64,000 nucleotides of DNA from Acidobacteriota bacterium (lineage in GTDB: Bacteria > Acidobacteriota > Terriglobia > Terriglobales > Acidobacteriaceae): the NCBI GenBank assembly GCA_021791875.1, contig JAJYVU010000012.1:1-64000 (forward strand), in the 5' to 3' direction. Under the pieces are notes generated by a model. That model was not told where the DNA came from and did not search any database. It worked only from the letters and a program-made list of their open reading frames with translations. Of this stretch, positions 36,635 to 48,275 are shown in pieces. Positions within the stretch are counted from its first letter, which is position 1. Each line of letters begins with the position of its first letter. The position numbers and the translations under genes are program-made.

Positions 36635-38218
36635 ATGGCGCAGATTAAGGCAGATGAAATTACCGCGCTCCTGAAGGAGCAAATTGCGAACTATGACGCG
36701 AAGATGCGCGTCGACGAAGTGGGCACGATCATTTCGCTGGGCGACGGCATTGCGCGTCTGCATGGGCTGGAAAAATGCATGGCCGGCGAGATGCTGGAGT
36801 TTCCGCACGGCGTGGCGGGCATGGCGATGAACCTGGAAGAAGACCAGGTGGGCGCGGTGCTGCTGGGGGAGTGGTCGGAACTGCGCGAAGGCGACGTGGT
36901 GAAGCGCACGGGCAAGATTTTGAGCGTGCCCGTGGGCGACGGCATGATTGGCCGTGTGGTGAACGCGCTGGGCGAGCCGATTGACGACCGCGGTCCGATT
37001 CATGCGAGCGATTCGTTCCCGGTGGAGCGGTTGGCTCCGGGCGTGATCGACCGGCAGCCGGTGCGCGAGCCGATGATGACGGGTCTGAAGGCCATCGACG
37101 CGATGATTCCGATCGGCCGCGGGCAGCGCGAACTGATTATCGGCGACCGTCAGACGGGCAAGACGGCGATTGCGCTGGACACAATTCTGAACAACAAGGG
37201 CAAGGACCTGATCTGCGTGTATTGCGCGATCGGGCAGAAGCGCTCGTCGGTGGCCGGCGTGGTGCATATGCTGGAAGAGCGCGGCGCGATGGATTACACG
37301 ATCATTGTGTCGGCTTCAGCATCAGAACCGGCGCCGATGCTGTATCTTGCGCCGTATGCGGCGACGGCGATGGCCGAATACTTCCGCGACAAGGGCAAGC
37401 ATGCGCTGATTATTTACGACGACCTGTCGAAGCACGCCGTGGCGTACCGCGAGCTGTCGCTTCTGCTGCGGCGTCCGCCGGGACGCGAGGCGTACCCGGG
37501 CGATGTGTTTTATCTGCACTCGCGGCTGCTGGAGCGGTCGTCCAAACTGAGCAATGAAAAGGGCGGAGGTTCGCTGACGGCGCTGCCGATTATCGAGACG
37601 CAGGCGGGCGATGTTTCGGCGTATATTCCGACGAACGTGATTTCGATTACGGACGGGCAGATCTTCCTGGAGACAGATTTGTTCAACTCGGGCGTGCGTC
37701 CGGCGGTGAACGTAGGTCTTTCCGTTTCGCGCGTGGGTTTCTCGGCGGCGATCAAGGCAATTAAGCAGGTGGGTTCGACGCTGAAGCTGGATCTGGCGCA
37801 GTATCGCGACCTGGCGGCGTTTGCGCAGTTCGGAAGCGACTTGGACAAGGCGACGCAAAACCAGCTGAATCGCGGGCAGCGGCTGACGGAGTTGCTGAAG
37901 CAGCCGCAGTTCCAACCGCTCTCTGCCGAGCAGCAGGTGATCATCCTGTTCGCGGGCACGCAGGGTTACCTGGACGATGTGAAGGTCGACTCGATCAAGG
38001 ATTTTGAGTCGGGGCTGTACAAGTACCTGGATGCTTCGCAGCAGGCGCTGCTGACGGATATTGGAACGAAGAGATCGCTGGACGATGACCTGCGGTCGCG
38101 CATCAAGGAAGCGCTGAACGAGTACAAGAAGATGTTCCTGGAAGAGAACGAGGACGCCGCGGTGCAGAAGAAGGCGGAACAGGCAGAAGGCGGCAGAGCC
38201 TCGGGGACGGCAAAGTAG
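36635..38218 (+). CDS. atpA: F-type ATP synthase subunit alpha
   Basis: A 527-residue non-catalytic F1 subunit. The P-loop [13 protein letters not shown] is near residue 169-181, the alpha/beta signature reads [11 protein letters not shown], and the N-terminal [14 protein letters not shown] block is intact. The C-terminal 20 residues are an acidic, Gly/Ala-rich extension. The length is slightly above the usual ~505-515. Confidence 0.97.
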   Translation: MAQIKADEITALLKEQIANYDAKMRVDEVGTIISLGDGIARLHGLEKCMAGEMLEFPHGVAGMAMNLEEDQVGAVLLGEWSELREGDVVKRTGKILSVPVGDGMIGRVVNALGEPIDDRGPIHASDSFPVERLAPGVIDRQPVREPMMTGLKAIDAMIPIGRGQRELIIGDRQTGKTAIALDTILNNKGKDLICVYCAIGQKRSSVAGVVHMLEERGAMDYTIIVSASASEPAPMLYLAPYAATAMAEYFRDKGKHALIIYDDLSKHAVAYRELSLLLRRPPGREAYPGDVFYLHSRLLERSSKLSNEKGGGSLTALPIIETQAGDVSAYIPTNVISITDGQIFLETDLFNSGVRPAVNVGLSVSRVGFSAAIKAIKQVGSTLKLDLAQYRDLAAFAQFGSDLDKATQNQLNRGQRLTELLKQPQFQPLSAEQQVIILFAGTQGYLDDVKVDSIKDFESGLYKYLDASQQALLTDIGTKRSLDDDLRSRIKEALNEYKKMFLEENEDAAVQKKAEQAEGGRASGTAK

Positions 38219-38224
38219 GCGCGC

Positions 38225-40764
<2,540 letters not shown>

Positions 40765-40766
40765 CG

Positions 40767-41189
40767 ATGGCGGACCAGGGAAAACTCCAAGTGCGGCTGG
40801 TGACACCAGACCGGATTCTGCTGGATGAGGAAGTGACCTCAGTAGAGGTACCGTCCAAGGGCGGTTATCTGGAAGTGATGGCGGGCGCGTCTCCGGTGCT
40901 GGCGAGGATTGGCGCAGGGATGCTCAAGCTGCATGGCGGCGAGAGCGGGGAAAAGAGCTTTGTGATTTCGCGCGGGATTGCGGAAGTGCTGCCGCAGCGG
41001 GTGACGATCCTTGCCAACACGGTGGAGAAGCCGGGCAGAGTGGACACGGCAGCGGCGCAGGAGATTGAGGTGCGGGGCCAGCAGCAATGGGAGCAGGCGG
41101 GAGATGACGCGGCAGCCTTCCAGGAGTCGAACGACCTGATCATGGAAGGGCAAACTCTGATGGAGCTTGCGAAGCAGCGCCACGGATGA
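40767..41189 (+). CDS. atpC: F-type ATP synthase subunit epsilon
   Basis: A 140-residue central stalk subunit. The N-terminal beta-sandwich (VTPDRILLDEEVTSVEVPSKGGYLEVMAG) fits the family, with SKGGYLEVMAGASPVLA in place of the usual PGxxGxxGILPGHAPL. The C-terminal helical pair is also present. It is the last gene of the operon; a terminator follows at 41210. Confidence 0.93.
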   Translation: MADQGKLQVRLVTPDRILLDEEVTSVEVPSKGGYLEVMAGASPVLARIGAGMLKLHGGESGEKSFVISRGIAEVLPQRVTILANTVEKPGRVDTAAAQEIEVRGQQQWEQAGDDAAAFQESNDLIMEGQTLMELAKQRHG

Positions 41190-41209
41190 TGCCGATGAAA
41201 CCAAAACGG

Positions 41210-41246
41210 GAGGCGAAGGGCACAAAGCTCTTCGCCTCTTTGCTTT
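41210..41246 (+). terminator. Intrinsic terminator of the ATP synthase operon
   Basis: GAGGCGAAG (41210-41218) and CTTCGCCTC (41230-41238) form a perfect 9-bp stem with an 11-nt loop, followed by TTTGCTTT. It lies 21 bases after atpC. Confidence 0.9.
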
Positions 41247-41403
41247 ACGACGAGAGTGGCGGGCGAAGGCATGGAACAGATGATGACAAACGGGATGCGG
41301 GACAGTCGCGAGAAGCGGACTTAGGCGGGGATTTCCGTGTATTGTGTTGCAGTCCCAGATTTTTGTTGTCTCCGGTGAACGTAACGGGGGACGCGGTGAG
41401 GAA

Positions 41404-42156
41404 ATGAAAGTGAGCCTGGTGGCTGCCGGTTGTACGGATACAGGTGTGCTCCGCAGCAACAATGAAGACACCTTCCGTTGTTGCCAGGAGCAGGGTGTAT
41501 TCGTGGTTTGCGACGGGATGGGCGGCGCCGCAGCGGGCGAAATTGCCAGCCGGATGGCGGCCGATTACGTGGCGAAGGCGCTGTGCAGGAAGACAGCCGA
41601 GGGTGCGGAGCGGAGCGGCGAAGAAGCCATTGAAGCCATTGTTGTGCAGGCGATTGGCGAGGCGAACCGGAAAATCTATGAGCGCGCACAGCGGGAGTCC
41701 GGATACCTGGGAATGGGGACGACGATTGTGCTGGCGCAGGTGGCTCCGGGGATGGCACATGTGGCGCATGTGGGCGACAGTCGGTGCTATTTGTGGCGGA
41801 AGGGCCACTTGCAGCTGATGACCCAGGATCACTCGCTTGTAAGCGAACAGGTGCGGCTGGGCAGGTTGAGCCCGGAAGAGGCAGAGAATTCTCCGTACAG
41901 GAACGTGATTACACGGGCGCTGGGGACGCAGTCGTCGGTGGCGACCGAGTATCAGCGATTTGGGGTGCTGGAAGGCGACGTGATCCTGCTGTGTTCCGAT
42001 GGACTGACACGAGAACTGCAGGATGAGGAAATTGCGGGTGTAGTGGCTCAAGCGGCAGCGGGTGAGGATGTGGAGGCGATTTGCCGGTTGCTGGTAGATC
42101 GTGCGAACGCAGCCGGGGGGCGGGATAACATCACCTGCGTGCTGGTGCGGGTGTAG
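41404..42156 (+). CDS. PP2C-family serine/threonine phosphatase
   Basis: A 250-residue soluble Mn/Mg phosphatase. All PP2C motifs are present: GCTDTGVLRSNNEDTF, VVCDGMGGAAAGE, HVGDSRCYLWR, TQDHSLV, LCSDGLTREL and GGRDNITCVLVRV. The ATG at 41404 has GTGAGGAA just upstream and puts the first motif at residue ~9. Such Stp/PrpC enzymes usually oppose Ser/Thr kinases with PASTA or FHA partners, but no kinase gene is in this window. Confidence 0.94.
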   Translation: MKVSLVAAGCTDTGVLRSNNEDTFRCCQEQGVFVVCDGMGGAAAGEIASRMAADYVAKALCRKTAEGAERSGEEAIEAIVVQAIGEANRKIYERAQRESGYLGMGTTIVLAQVAPGMAHVAHVGDSRCYLWRKGHLQLMTQDHSLVSEQVRLGRLSPEEAENSPYRNVITRALGTQSSVATEYQRFGVLEGDVILLCSDGLTRELQDEEIAGVVAQAAAGEDVEAICRLLVDRANAAGGRDNITCVLVRV

Positions 42157-42301
42157 AAGCGCCGAACGCATTTCTGCGGGACCAATAATTTGAGAAAAAT
42201 TTGAGATTGTGATGGGAACTCGCAGGACAACTGCGCGCGTGTGGTGCTAAGCTGGCAGGTTTTCGCCGGAAGCCATGGCTAAATTGACCGGAGGCGCTGT
42301 G

Positions 42302-43501
42302 ATGAGCACAACATCCCACCTGCAGCAAGCTGCGATTTCAACCTACCCGTTTACGCTGACCGATGAGCAGGAGCAGTTGCGGAAAGAAATCCGCGACTTT
42401 GCCACGCGCGAGGTTGCGCCGCACGTCTCGGAGTGGGATGAGCACAGCACATATCCGCTGGCGGTGGTGAAAGAGATGGGTCGCATGGGGCTCATGGGGA
42501 TTATTTTTCCCATGGAGTACGGCGGCTCAGGAATGGGCTATGTGGACTATGTGCTGGCGATTGAAGAACTGTCGGCGGTCGACGGGTCAGTGGGAATTAT
42601 CGTAGCGGCGCATAACTCACTGTGCTCCAACCATATTTTTCTGGCGGGAAATGAAGAGCAGCGGAAGAAGTATATCCACAAGCTGGCGACCGGTGAGTGG
42701 ATTGGCGCGTGGGGATTGACGGAGCCCGGTTCGGGGTCAGATGCGGCTGGCGCACGTACGACGGCGGTAAAGAAGGGCGGCAAGTGGGTGCTGAACGGCA
42801 CAAAGACTTTCATCACCAATGCCTCTTACGCCGATGTAGCCGTCGTGATTGCCGTAACGGACAAGACGCAGGGCACGCACGGGCTTTCAGCGTTTGTGGT
42901 GGAGAAAGGTACGAAGGGATTCCGGCCGGGCAAGAAGGAGAACAAGCTGGGGCTGCGGGCGAGCGATACGGCGGAGCTGATCTTCGAGGACTGCGAGATT
43001 CCGGAAGAGAACCTGCTGGGCAAGCTGAATGAGGGGTTCATCGACGCGATGCGGGTGCTGGATGGCGGACGAATTTCGATTGCGGCACTGTCACTGGGGA
43101 TTGCGCGCGGCGCGCTGGATGCGTCGCTGAAATATGTGAAAGAGCGGCGGCAGTTCGGAAAGGCGATCGCGGAGTTCCAGGGTATCCAATGGAAGCTGGC
43201 GGATATGGCGACGGAGCTGGACGCAGCGCGGCTGCTGACGCAGCGGGCGGCGGTGCTGAAGGATGCGGGCAACAAGGTGACGCGCGAGTCGGCCATGGCG
43301 AAGCTGTACGCGAGCGAGGTGGCGGTGAAGATCTGCAACGAGGCGGTGCAGCTGCATGGCGGGTATGGGTTCATCAAGGACTACCCGGTGGAGAAGTATT
43401 ACCGCGATGTGAAGCTGTGCACGATTGGCGAGGGCACGAGCGAGATTCAGCGGATGGTGATTGGGCGGGAGATCCTGAAGGTGAGTCCGTCGCGGGGATA
43501 A
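42302..43501 (+). CDS. Acyl-CoA dehydrogenase
   Basis: A 399-residue FAD flavoprotein that introduces the alpha,beta double bond in acyl-CoA. N-terminal helical, middle beta and C-terminal helical domains are all present. Motifs are [37 protein letters not shown] and [21 protein letters not shown]. The catalytic glutamate is in [18 protein letters not shown], the position of short- and branched-chain enzymes. The ATG at 42302 has GGAGG seven bases ahead, better than that of 42275. The gene opens a group with meaB and methylmalonyl-CoA epimerase, which fits propionyl/branched-chain catabolism. Confidence 0.93.
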   Translation: MSTTSHLQQAAISTYPFTLTDEQEQLRKEIRDFATREVAPHVSEWDEHSTYPLAVVKEMGRMGLMGIIFPMEYGGSGMGYVDYVLAIEELSAVDGSVGIIVAAHNSLCSNHIFLAGNEEQRKKYIHKLATGEWIGAWGLTEPGSGSDAAGARTTAVKKGGKWVLNGTKTFITNASYADVAVVIAVTDKTQGTHGLSAFVVEKGTKGFRPGKKENKLGLRASDTAELIFEDCEIPEENLLGKLNEGFIDAMRVLDGGRISIAALSLGIARGALDASLKYVKERRQFGKAIAEFQGIQWKLADMATELDAARLLTQRAAVLKDAGNKVTRESAMAKLYASEVAVKICNEAVQLHGGYGFIKDYPVEKYYRDVKLCTIGEGTSEIQRMVIGREILKVSPSRG

Positions 43502-43567
43502 GGCAAGCATTGGGCGAGAATCGGAGCAGCGTGAACGAGGCCGGAAGAACGGGCTAGGATTACAGGT

Positions 43568-44632
43568 ATGAAGATGAATGAATACGTCACGCTGGGGCGG
43601 TCCGGGTTGCGAGTGAGTCCGTTGTGCCTGGGGACGATGACCTTTGGGAACAGTCGGTGGGGCTCGGAGGACGAAGAGTCACGGGCTATTTTTGACCGGT
43701 ACGTGGAAGCGGGCGGCAATTTTCTGGACACGGCGGACGGCTACGCACTGGGCGAGAGCGAACGGCTGCTGGGCCGGTTTGTGGCCGAGACAAAGCTGCG
43801 CGATCGGCTGGTGATTGCGACCAAGTTTACGTTTTGTGCGGAAGAGGGAAATCCGAACGCAGGCGGCAACGGGCGGAAGAATATTTACCGGGCGCTGGAG
43901 GGTTCGCTGGAGCGACTCGGCATGGATTATGTGGACCTCTACTGGATGCACGCGTGGGACACGGTGACACCGGTAGAGGAGGTGATTGAAACGCTGAATG
44001 ACCTGATTCGGGCGGGGAAGATTCGGTACTACGGGTTTTCGGATGTTCCGGCGTGGTACGTGGCGCGGGCGGCGACGTTGGCGGAGTGTCATGGGCTCAA
44101 GAAGCCGGTGGCGCTGCAACTGGAGTATTCGCTGGTGGAGCGGACGATTGAGCGGGAGCATATTCCGGCGGGGCAGGAGCTGGGGTTAGGGATTTGCCCG
44201 TGGAGCCCGCTGGCGAGCGGATTTTTGACGGGCAAATACCGGCACGACAAGAGCACGGAGGAGGGCAAGAGCCGGCTGGATGTGCTGAAGGATGCGCCGA
44301 ATCCGGTGTTTGGGAAGTTTACGGAGCGTAACTGGAAGATTGTGGACGCAGTGGCGTCCGCGGCGAAGGCAACTGGACACTCGATGGCGCAAATAGCGCT
44401 GCATTGGGTGGTGACGCAGCCGGGGGTGACTTCGACCCTGATTGGCGCGACGAAGAAGGAGCAGCTGGAGGATAATCTGGCGGCCATGGAAATCGAGGTT
44501 CCGGCCGAGCTGCGTGAGGAACTGGACAAGGTGAGCGCGCTGGAGCCGGCTCACCCGTACATGTTCTTTGACAGGTTTCTGCAGAATCGAGTGAACGGCG
44601 GAGTGGCCGTGCACAAGTGGCGTAATGGCTAA
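43568..44632 (+). CDS. Aldo/keto reductase
   Basis: A 354-residue NADP-dependent oxidoreductase of the large (Yajo/YdjG-like) group. Catalytic residues sit in NFLDTADGYALGESERLLG (Asp, Tyr), LVIATKFTF (Lys) and DLYWMHAWD (His). The C-terminal NADP block reads GVTSTLIGATKKEQLEDNLAA. The full length, in contrast to the fragment at 2646, shows it is functional. Substrate unknown. It ends three bases before meaB. Confidence 0.93.
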   Translation: MKMNEYVTLGRSGLRVSPLCLGTMTFGNSRWGSEDEESRAIFDRYVEAGGNFLDTADGYALGESERLLGRFVAETKLRDRLVIATKFTFCAEEGNPNAGGNGRKNIYRALEGSLERLGMDYVDLYWMHAWDTVTPVEEVIETLNDLIRAGKIRYYGFSDVPAWYVARAATLAECHGLKKPVALQLEYSLVERTIEREHIPAGQELGLGICPWSPLASGFLTGKYRHDKSTEEGKSRLDVLKDAPNPVFGKFTERNWKIVDAVASAAKATGHSMAQIALHWVVTQPGVTSTLIGATKKEQLEDNLAAMEIEVPAELREELDKVSALEPAHPYMFFDRFLQNRVNGGVAVHKWRNG

Positions 44633-44635
44633 GGC

Positions 44636-45640
44636 ATGACGGGATTGCAAAGGGAAATTTCGGCAGAGGCCGTTGCAGCAGTGGTGGAGCGGGTTCGCGC
44701 GGGGGATGCGCGCGCGCTGGCGCGGGCGATTTCTCTTGTGGAAGACGATGCGCCGGGGGCCGTGGAGGTACTTTCCGCTTGCTTCCGGTATGCGGGCGAT
44801 GCGTTGCGGATTGGGGTGACGGGCTCGCCTGGTGCCGGCAAGAGCACGCTGGTGGACCGGCTGGCGCGGAGATATCGCGAGCGCGAAGAGACGGTGGGTG
44901 TGCTGGCAGTAGATCCGACAAGCCCGTTTACAGGCGGAGCGATTCTGGGCGACCGGATCCGCATGGCCGAGCGGCTGAGTGATGCGGGGATGTACGTGCG
45001 CAGCATGGCGACGCGTGGCGCGCTGGGCGGTCTGGCGCAGACAACGGCAGATGCCGTGACGGTGCTGGAGGCGAGCGGCAAGCAGAAGGTGCTGATCGAG
45101 ACGGTCGGCGTGGGGCAGGATGAGGTGGATATTGTCCGGCTGGCTGATGTGACGATTGTGGTGTTGGTGCCGGGCATGGGCGATGACGTGCAAAGCATCA
45201 AGGCCGGGATCATGGAGATTGCGGATATCTTCGTGATTAACAAGGCCGATCGGGAAGGCGCGGAGCGCGTGGAGAAGGAAGTACGCGCGATGCAGTCGCT
45301 GGCGATGAAACACAGCGCCGAGGACGAGTGGGTTCCACCGATGGTGAAGACGGTGGCGACAGCCGGGCAGGGCATTGAGGAACTGGTCGCCGCAATTGAC
45401 CGGATGCACGAGTGGCTGAGTGAAGGTGGCAGGCTGGCGGCAAGGCGGCGGCGGTACTGGCGCGAGCGCATTGTGGAGATGATGCGGGTAGCGCTACTGA
45501 GAGAGGTGCACCAGCATGGGTTTTCGCCAGCGGAGATTGAAGAGTATGCGGCGAAGGTGGAGCAGCGAAGGGAAGATCCGTACAAGCTGGTTCCGCGCCT
45601 GATTGCGGAGCGGTTTGCGGTGATGGAAGAGGGACGTTGA
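44636..45640 (+). CDS. meaB: Methylmalonyl-CoA mutase-associated GTPase MeaB
   Basis: A 334-residue G3E-family GTPase that loads or protects the B12 cofactor of methylmalonyl-CoA mutase. Motifs: GSPGAGKSTLVDRLARR (P-loop), VLAVDPTSPFTGGAILGDRIRM, ETVGVGQDEVDIVRLAD and NKADREGAERV. It is followed two bases later by the epimerase gene. The mutase itself is not in the window; this pairing still places both in the propionyl-CoA to succinyl-CoA route. Confidence 0.95.
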   Translation: MTGLQREISAEAVAAVVERVRAGDARALARAISLVEDDAPGAVEVLSACFRYAGDALRIGVTGSPGAGKSTLVDRLARRYREREETVGVLAVDPTSPFTGGAILGDRIRMAERLSDAGMYVRSMATRGALGGLAQTTADAVTVLEASGKQKVLIETVGVGQDEVDIVRLADVTIVVLVPGMGDDVQSIKAGIMEIADIFVINKADREGAERVEKEVRAMQSLAMKHSAEDEWVPPMVKTVATAGQGIEELVAAIDRMHEWLSEGGRLAARRRRYWRERIVEMMRVALLREVHQHGFSPAEIEEYAAKVEQRREDPYKLVPRLIAERFAVMEEGR

Positions 45641-45642
45641 AG

Positions 45643-46074
45643 ATGAGCGGGGAGTTGCCGGGAACGAAGATCGATCACCTGGGTATTGCGGTGAAGAGTA
45701 TTGCGCAGGCACGTGCATTTTACGAGGCCCTGGGGCTGCGTGTGACGCATGAAGAGACGGTGGAGCATGAGCGCGTGAAAACGGCGATGCTGCCGGTGGG
45801 CGAGAGCCGCGTGGAACTACTGGAGCCGACGGAGGAGGATTCGCCGGTGGGGAAGTTTCTAGCCAAGCGGGGTGAAGGGATGCATCATGTGGCGCTTCAG
45901 GTAGAGGATATTACCGCAGCGATGGAGCGGCTGAAGGCGCTGGGTGCGCGGTTCATTTCTGACGAGGTGAAGGTGGGCGCCGGAGGGCATTTGTATTTCT
46001 TTGTGCATCCGTCGAGCGCAGGCGGCGTGCTGGTTGAGATTGTGCAGCCAGCGGCGGAGAGTACACACGGATGA
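45643..46074 (+). CDS. mce: Methylmalonyl-CoA epimerase
   Basis: A 143-residue vicinal-oxygen-chelate protein. Metal ligands appear in KIDHLGIAVKS (His), MHHVALQVEDI (His) and GVLVEIVQP (Glu). The GEGMHHVALQVEDI and FIHPSS-like (FFVHPSSAGGVLVEIVQ) blocks are characteristic. It converts the S- to the R-methylmalonyl-CoA needed by the mutase. ATG at 45643 follows the meaB stop; the end overlaps tsaB by four bases. Confidence 0.93.
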   Translation: MSGELPGTKIDHLGIAVKSIAQARAFYEALGLRVTHEETVEHERVKTAMLPVGESRVELLEPTEEDSPVGKFLAKRGEGMHHVALQVEDITAAMERLKALGARFISDEVKVGAGGHLYFFVHPSSAGGVLVEIVQPAAESTHG

Positions 46075-46706
46075 GAGTGCTGGGGGTCGATACCTGCGGA
46101 CCGGAGGGCAGCGTGGCGCTGGCTGAGGTGAACGAGCAGGGCGTGATGGTTTTGCAGGCGCGGCATCTGGCGGGGCGGACGTATTCAGAGGATCTGATGC
46201 CGGCGATTCGCGAGATGCTGGAGGCCGCTGGGGTTGCTGTTGGTGACCTGGGCGCAATCGTGGTGGTGCGCGGTCCGGGCAGTTTCACGGGCGTACGGGT
46301 GGGCCTGAGCACGGCGAAAGGGCTGGCGCAGGCGGCGGGGCTGCCGGTAATCGGGGTTTCGCGGCTGCAGGTGCTGGCGCAGAAGGCGGGGAGCAGAGCC
46401 GCGGTGCTGGATGCCGGGCGAGGCGAGATGTATTTTGGCCTGGCCGACGATGAGGCTGGCGAAGCGTTGCTGAGGCCAGCGGAGATACGCGAGCGGGCGC
46501 CGGAGTACGAGATTGCCTGCTGTGAGACAAAGGCGGCGCAGGCGCTGACCGGAGTGCGGGTAGTGGATGCTCCAGAAGCGGAGGATGCGCTGCGGTTCGC
46601 GCAGGGGCGGATTCTGAACCGGGATTTTGACGATCTGTCGGCGATGGATGCGCATTACCTGCGGCGGTCAGAGGCCGAACTTGTGGCAGAGCGGCGGGGG
46701 CAATGA
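46071..46706 (+). CDS. tsaB: tRNA threonylcarbamoyladenosine biosynthesis protein TsaB
   Basis: A 211-residue ASKHA-fold partner of TsaD for the universal t6A modification at tRNA position 37. The N-terminal LGVDTCGPEGSVAL, the SEDLMPAIREML helix and VVVRGPGSFTGVRVGLSTAKGLA are diagnostic. The gene overlaps rimI by four bases, the common tsaB-rimI pairing. Confidence 0.93.
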   Translation: MRVLGVDTCGPEGSVALAEVNEQGVMVLQARHLAGRTYSEDLMPAIREMLEAAGVAVGDLGAIVVVRGPGSFTGVRVGLSTAKGLAQAAGLPVIGVSRLQVLAQKAGSRAAVLDAGRGEMYFGLADDEAGEALLRPAEIRERAPEYEIACCETKAAQALTGVRVVDAPEAEDALRFAQGRILNRDFDDLSAMDAHYLRRSEAELVAERRGQ

Positions 46707-47206
46707 TCCAACTGCGCCCGATGAGTAAGGGCGATGTGGAGTGGGTGTTGGCGCTGGATCATGAAATGAGGACGGCTCCGCACTGGTCGCCGGAGATCTA
46801 CCGGACATATCCAGAGGCAGGAGAGCCCGCCGGCGTGCTGCGGCGATTTGCTTTGGTGGGTGAGGTGGACGGTGTGCGCGCAGGAATTGCGCTGGGGCGT
46901 CTACTGCTGGACGGTGTGGAAAACGCGTGCGAGGTGGAATGGATAGCCGTGGAGCCGGCCATGCGCCGGAAGGGAGTTGGGCGTGCGCTGATGGAGGGCG
47001 TTGAAGGTTGGTGCCTCAAGCATGGCGGGCTTCGCCTGATGCTTGAGGTGCGCGCTGGAAATATAACTGCACAAAGACTTTACGGGGAGGCAGGTTGGGT
47101 GGAGGTTGGGCGACGGAGGGGGTATTACAAGGATCCGGTAGAGGATGCGGTGCTGATGGAGCGAGTGCCGGTCGACAGTGGAAAATTCTCGACAGAAAGC
47201 CCTTGA
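46703..47206 (+). CDS. rimI: Ribosomal-protein-alanine N-acetyltransferase RimI
   Basis: A 167-residue GNAT enzyme of the RimI type, thought to acetylate the N terminus of ribosomal protein S18. The acetyl-CoA motif reads AVEPAMRRKGVGRALMEGV, and the C-terminal RLYGEAGWVEVGRRRGYYKDP block is the RimI signature. Coupled to tsaB. About ten extra residues (DSGKFSTESP end) follow the domain. Confidence 0.9.
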   Translation: MIQLRPMSKGDVEWVLALDHEMRTAPHWSPEIYRTYPEAGEPAGVLRRFALVGEVDGVRAGIALGRLLLDGVENACEVEWIAVEPAMRRKGVGRALMEGVEGWCLKHGGLRLMLEVRAGNITAQRLYGEAGWVEVGRRRGYYKDPVEDAVLMERVPVDSGKFSTESP

Positions 47207-47273
47207 AGATGGCTCTTGCCAGTGGTAGCGTGATTCGTCTAATAGAGTAGTTGAAGCATAGGAGGTGCCATCT

Positions 47274-47492
47274 ATGGCTACGGACGTAGATGTAAAGCCG
47301 GACAGCGAAGCAATTCGCCGTCTGGAAGAGCAACATCGTCACTATGAGCAACAGCTCCAAGCCCTGATGCAAAAGCCCTACCTCTCAGCCGACGAGCAAC
47401 TGGAAGAAGTCCGGCTCAAGAAAATCAAACTCCGATTAAAAGATGAAATCGCCGCATTGAGTTCGCCCGCGGCGAATTTGCATTTTGCCTGA
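47274..47492 (+). CDS. DUF465/YdcH-like small coiled-coil protein
   Basis: A 72-residue protein dominated by one charged helix: IRRLEEQHRHYEQQLQALMQKPYLSADEQ then LEEVRLKKIKLRLKDEIAAL. The xxPYLSxxEQxEExRLKKxKLxLKD pattern is that of DUF465 (YdcH). GGAGG eight bases upstream decides the ATG at 47274 over a GTG at 47265. Function is unknown. Confidence 0.85.
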   Translation: MATDVDVKPDSEAIRRLEEQHRHYEQQLQALMQKPYLSADEQLEEVRLKKIKLRLKDEIAALSSPAANLHFA

Positions 47493-47545
47493 ACCTCAGA
47501 CGAAGCGGGTCCCATCCAGAGAATGGCAGACCGGTTACGGGGGTT

Positions 47546-47581
47546 CCCTGTCTCCGCAACAATCGATTCGCGGAGACAGGG
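47546..47581. promoter_or_regulatory. Perfect 12-bp stem-loop upstream of psd
   Basis: CCCTGTCTCCGC (47546-47557) pairs without mismatch with GCGGAGACAGGG (47570-47581) around a 12-nt loop that contains the dyad AATCGATT. It sits 53 bases after the DUF465 stop and 19 bases before a -10-like TATAAT. There is no T-run, so it is either a non-canonical terminator for the upstream gene or a regulatory site for psd. Confidence 0.6.
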
Positions 47582-47600
47582 GGCGGCACCCTGAAGGACA

Positions 47601-47606
47601 TATAAT
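47601..47606 (+). promoter_or_regulatory. Consensus -10 box of the psd-pssA promoter
   Basis: A perfect TATAAT 18 bases before the psd ATG. The -35 position (about 47578-47583) falls at the end of the stem-loop right arm and is not TTGACA-like, so the promoter may need an activator. Expected start near 47613, leaving a very short leader. Confidence 0.45.
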
Positions 47607-47624
47607 CAAGGCTGTCAACGTGTT

Positions 47625-48275
47625 ATGGTACGAGACGGCTATTACTACGGATTTGCCCTTGTGGCGGTGGCGGTGGTGGTGCATCTGCTCACGGGCGGGT
47701 GGGCCTGGACGGCAATCCCTTTTCTATTGGCGGCGTTTTTTCTGTGGTTCTTTCGGGATCCGCACCGGGAAATTCCGCAGGGTGTGGGACTCGTGGTTTC
47801 TCCTGCCGATGGCAAACTTACGGAGATTGCCAGAGTGCAGACGCCAAGCGGGGAACGCCTGCGGCTGAGCATTTTTCTGAGTGTTTTTAATGTGCATGTG
47901 AACCGCGCCCCGGAAGCCGGAACCGTGCTGGGGGTGACCTATCGGCATGGGCTGTATCTGAATGCGATGAACCCTGAATCGGCCGAGAAGAATGAGCAGA
48001 ACACAGTGGTGATTGGCACGACGGACGGCAACGAAATCTGCTTCAAACAGATAGCGGGACTGCTGGCCCGGCGCATCGTATTTACCAAGCGCGAAGGCGA
48101 CCGCGTGCAGCGCGGCGAACGCGTGGGGTTGATTAAATTCGGATCGCGCACCGATCTGCTGCTGCCGGGAAATTTTGAGGTGCTGGCGAAGGAGGGACAG
48201 CGCGTAAAGGGCGGTTCGACGGTGCTGGCGCGGCGACCGGAGCCGGGCGGCGCGCAGACGGAGATTGCGGATTGA
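47625..48275 (+). CDS. psd: Phosphatidylserine decarboxylase
   Basis: A 216-residue, short (archaeal/Sinorhizobium-type) pyruvoyl enzyme that turns phosphatidylserine into phosphatidylethanolamine. Two N-terminal membrane helices lead into [20 protein letters not shown] and [13 protein letters not shown]. Self-cleavage should occur at Gly173-Ser174 in [12 protein letters not shown], the Ser becoming the pyruvoyl group. The stop overlaps the pssA start, so the two steps of the pathway are coupled. Confidence 0.95.
   Translation: MVRDGYYYGFALVAVAVVVHLLTGGWAWTAIPFLLAAFFLWFFRDPHREIPQGVGLVVSPADGKLTEIARVQTPSGERLRLSIFLSVFNVHVNRAPEAGTVLGVTYRHGLYLNAMNPESAEKNEQNTVVIGTTDGNEICFKQIAGLLARRIVFTKREGDRVQRGERVGLIKFGSRTDLLLPGNFEVLAKEGQRVKGGSTVLARRPEPGGAQTEIAD

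Noticed and set aside
44186-45409. 407-codon minus-strand open frame
   Set aside because: His/Arg-rich antisense shadow across the aldo/keto reductase and meaB.
42302-47206. Defence-type or novel multi-gene system
   Set aside because: All genes here fall into known metabolic or tRNA/ribosome modification families with normal motifs.
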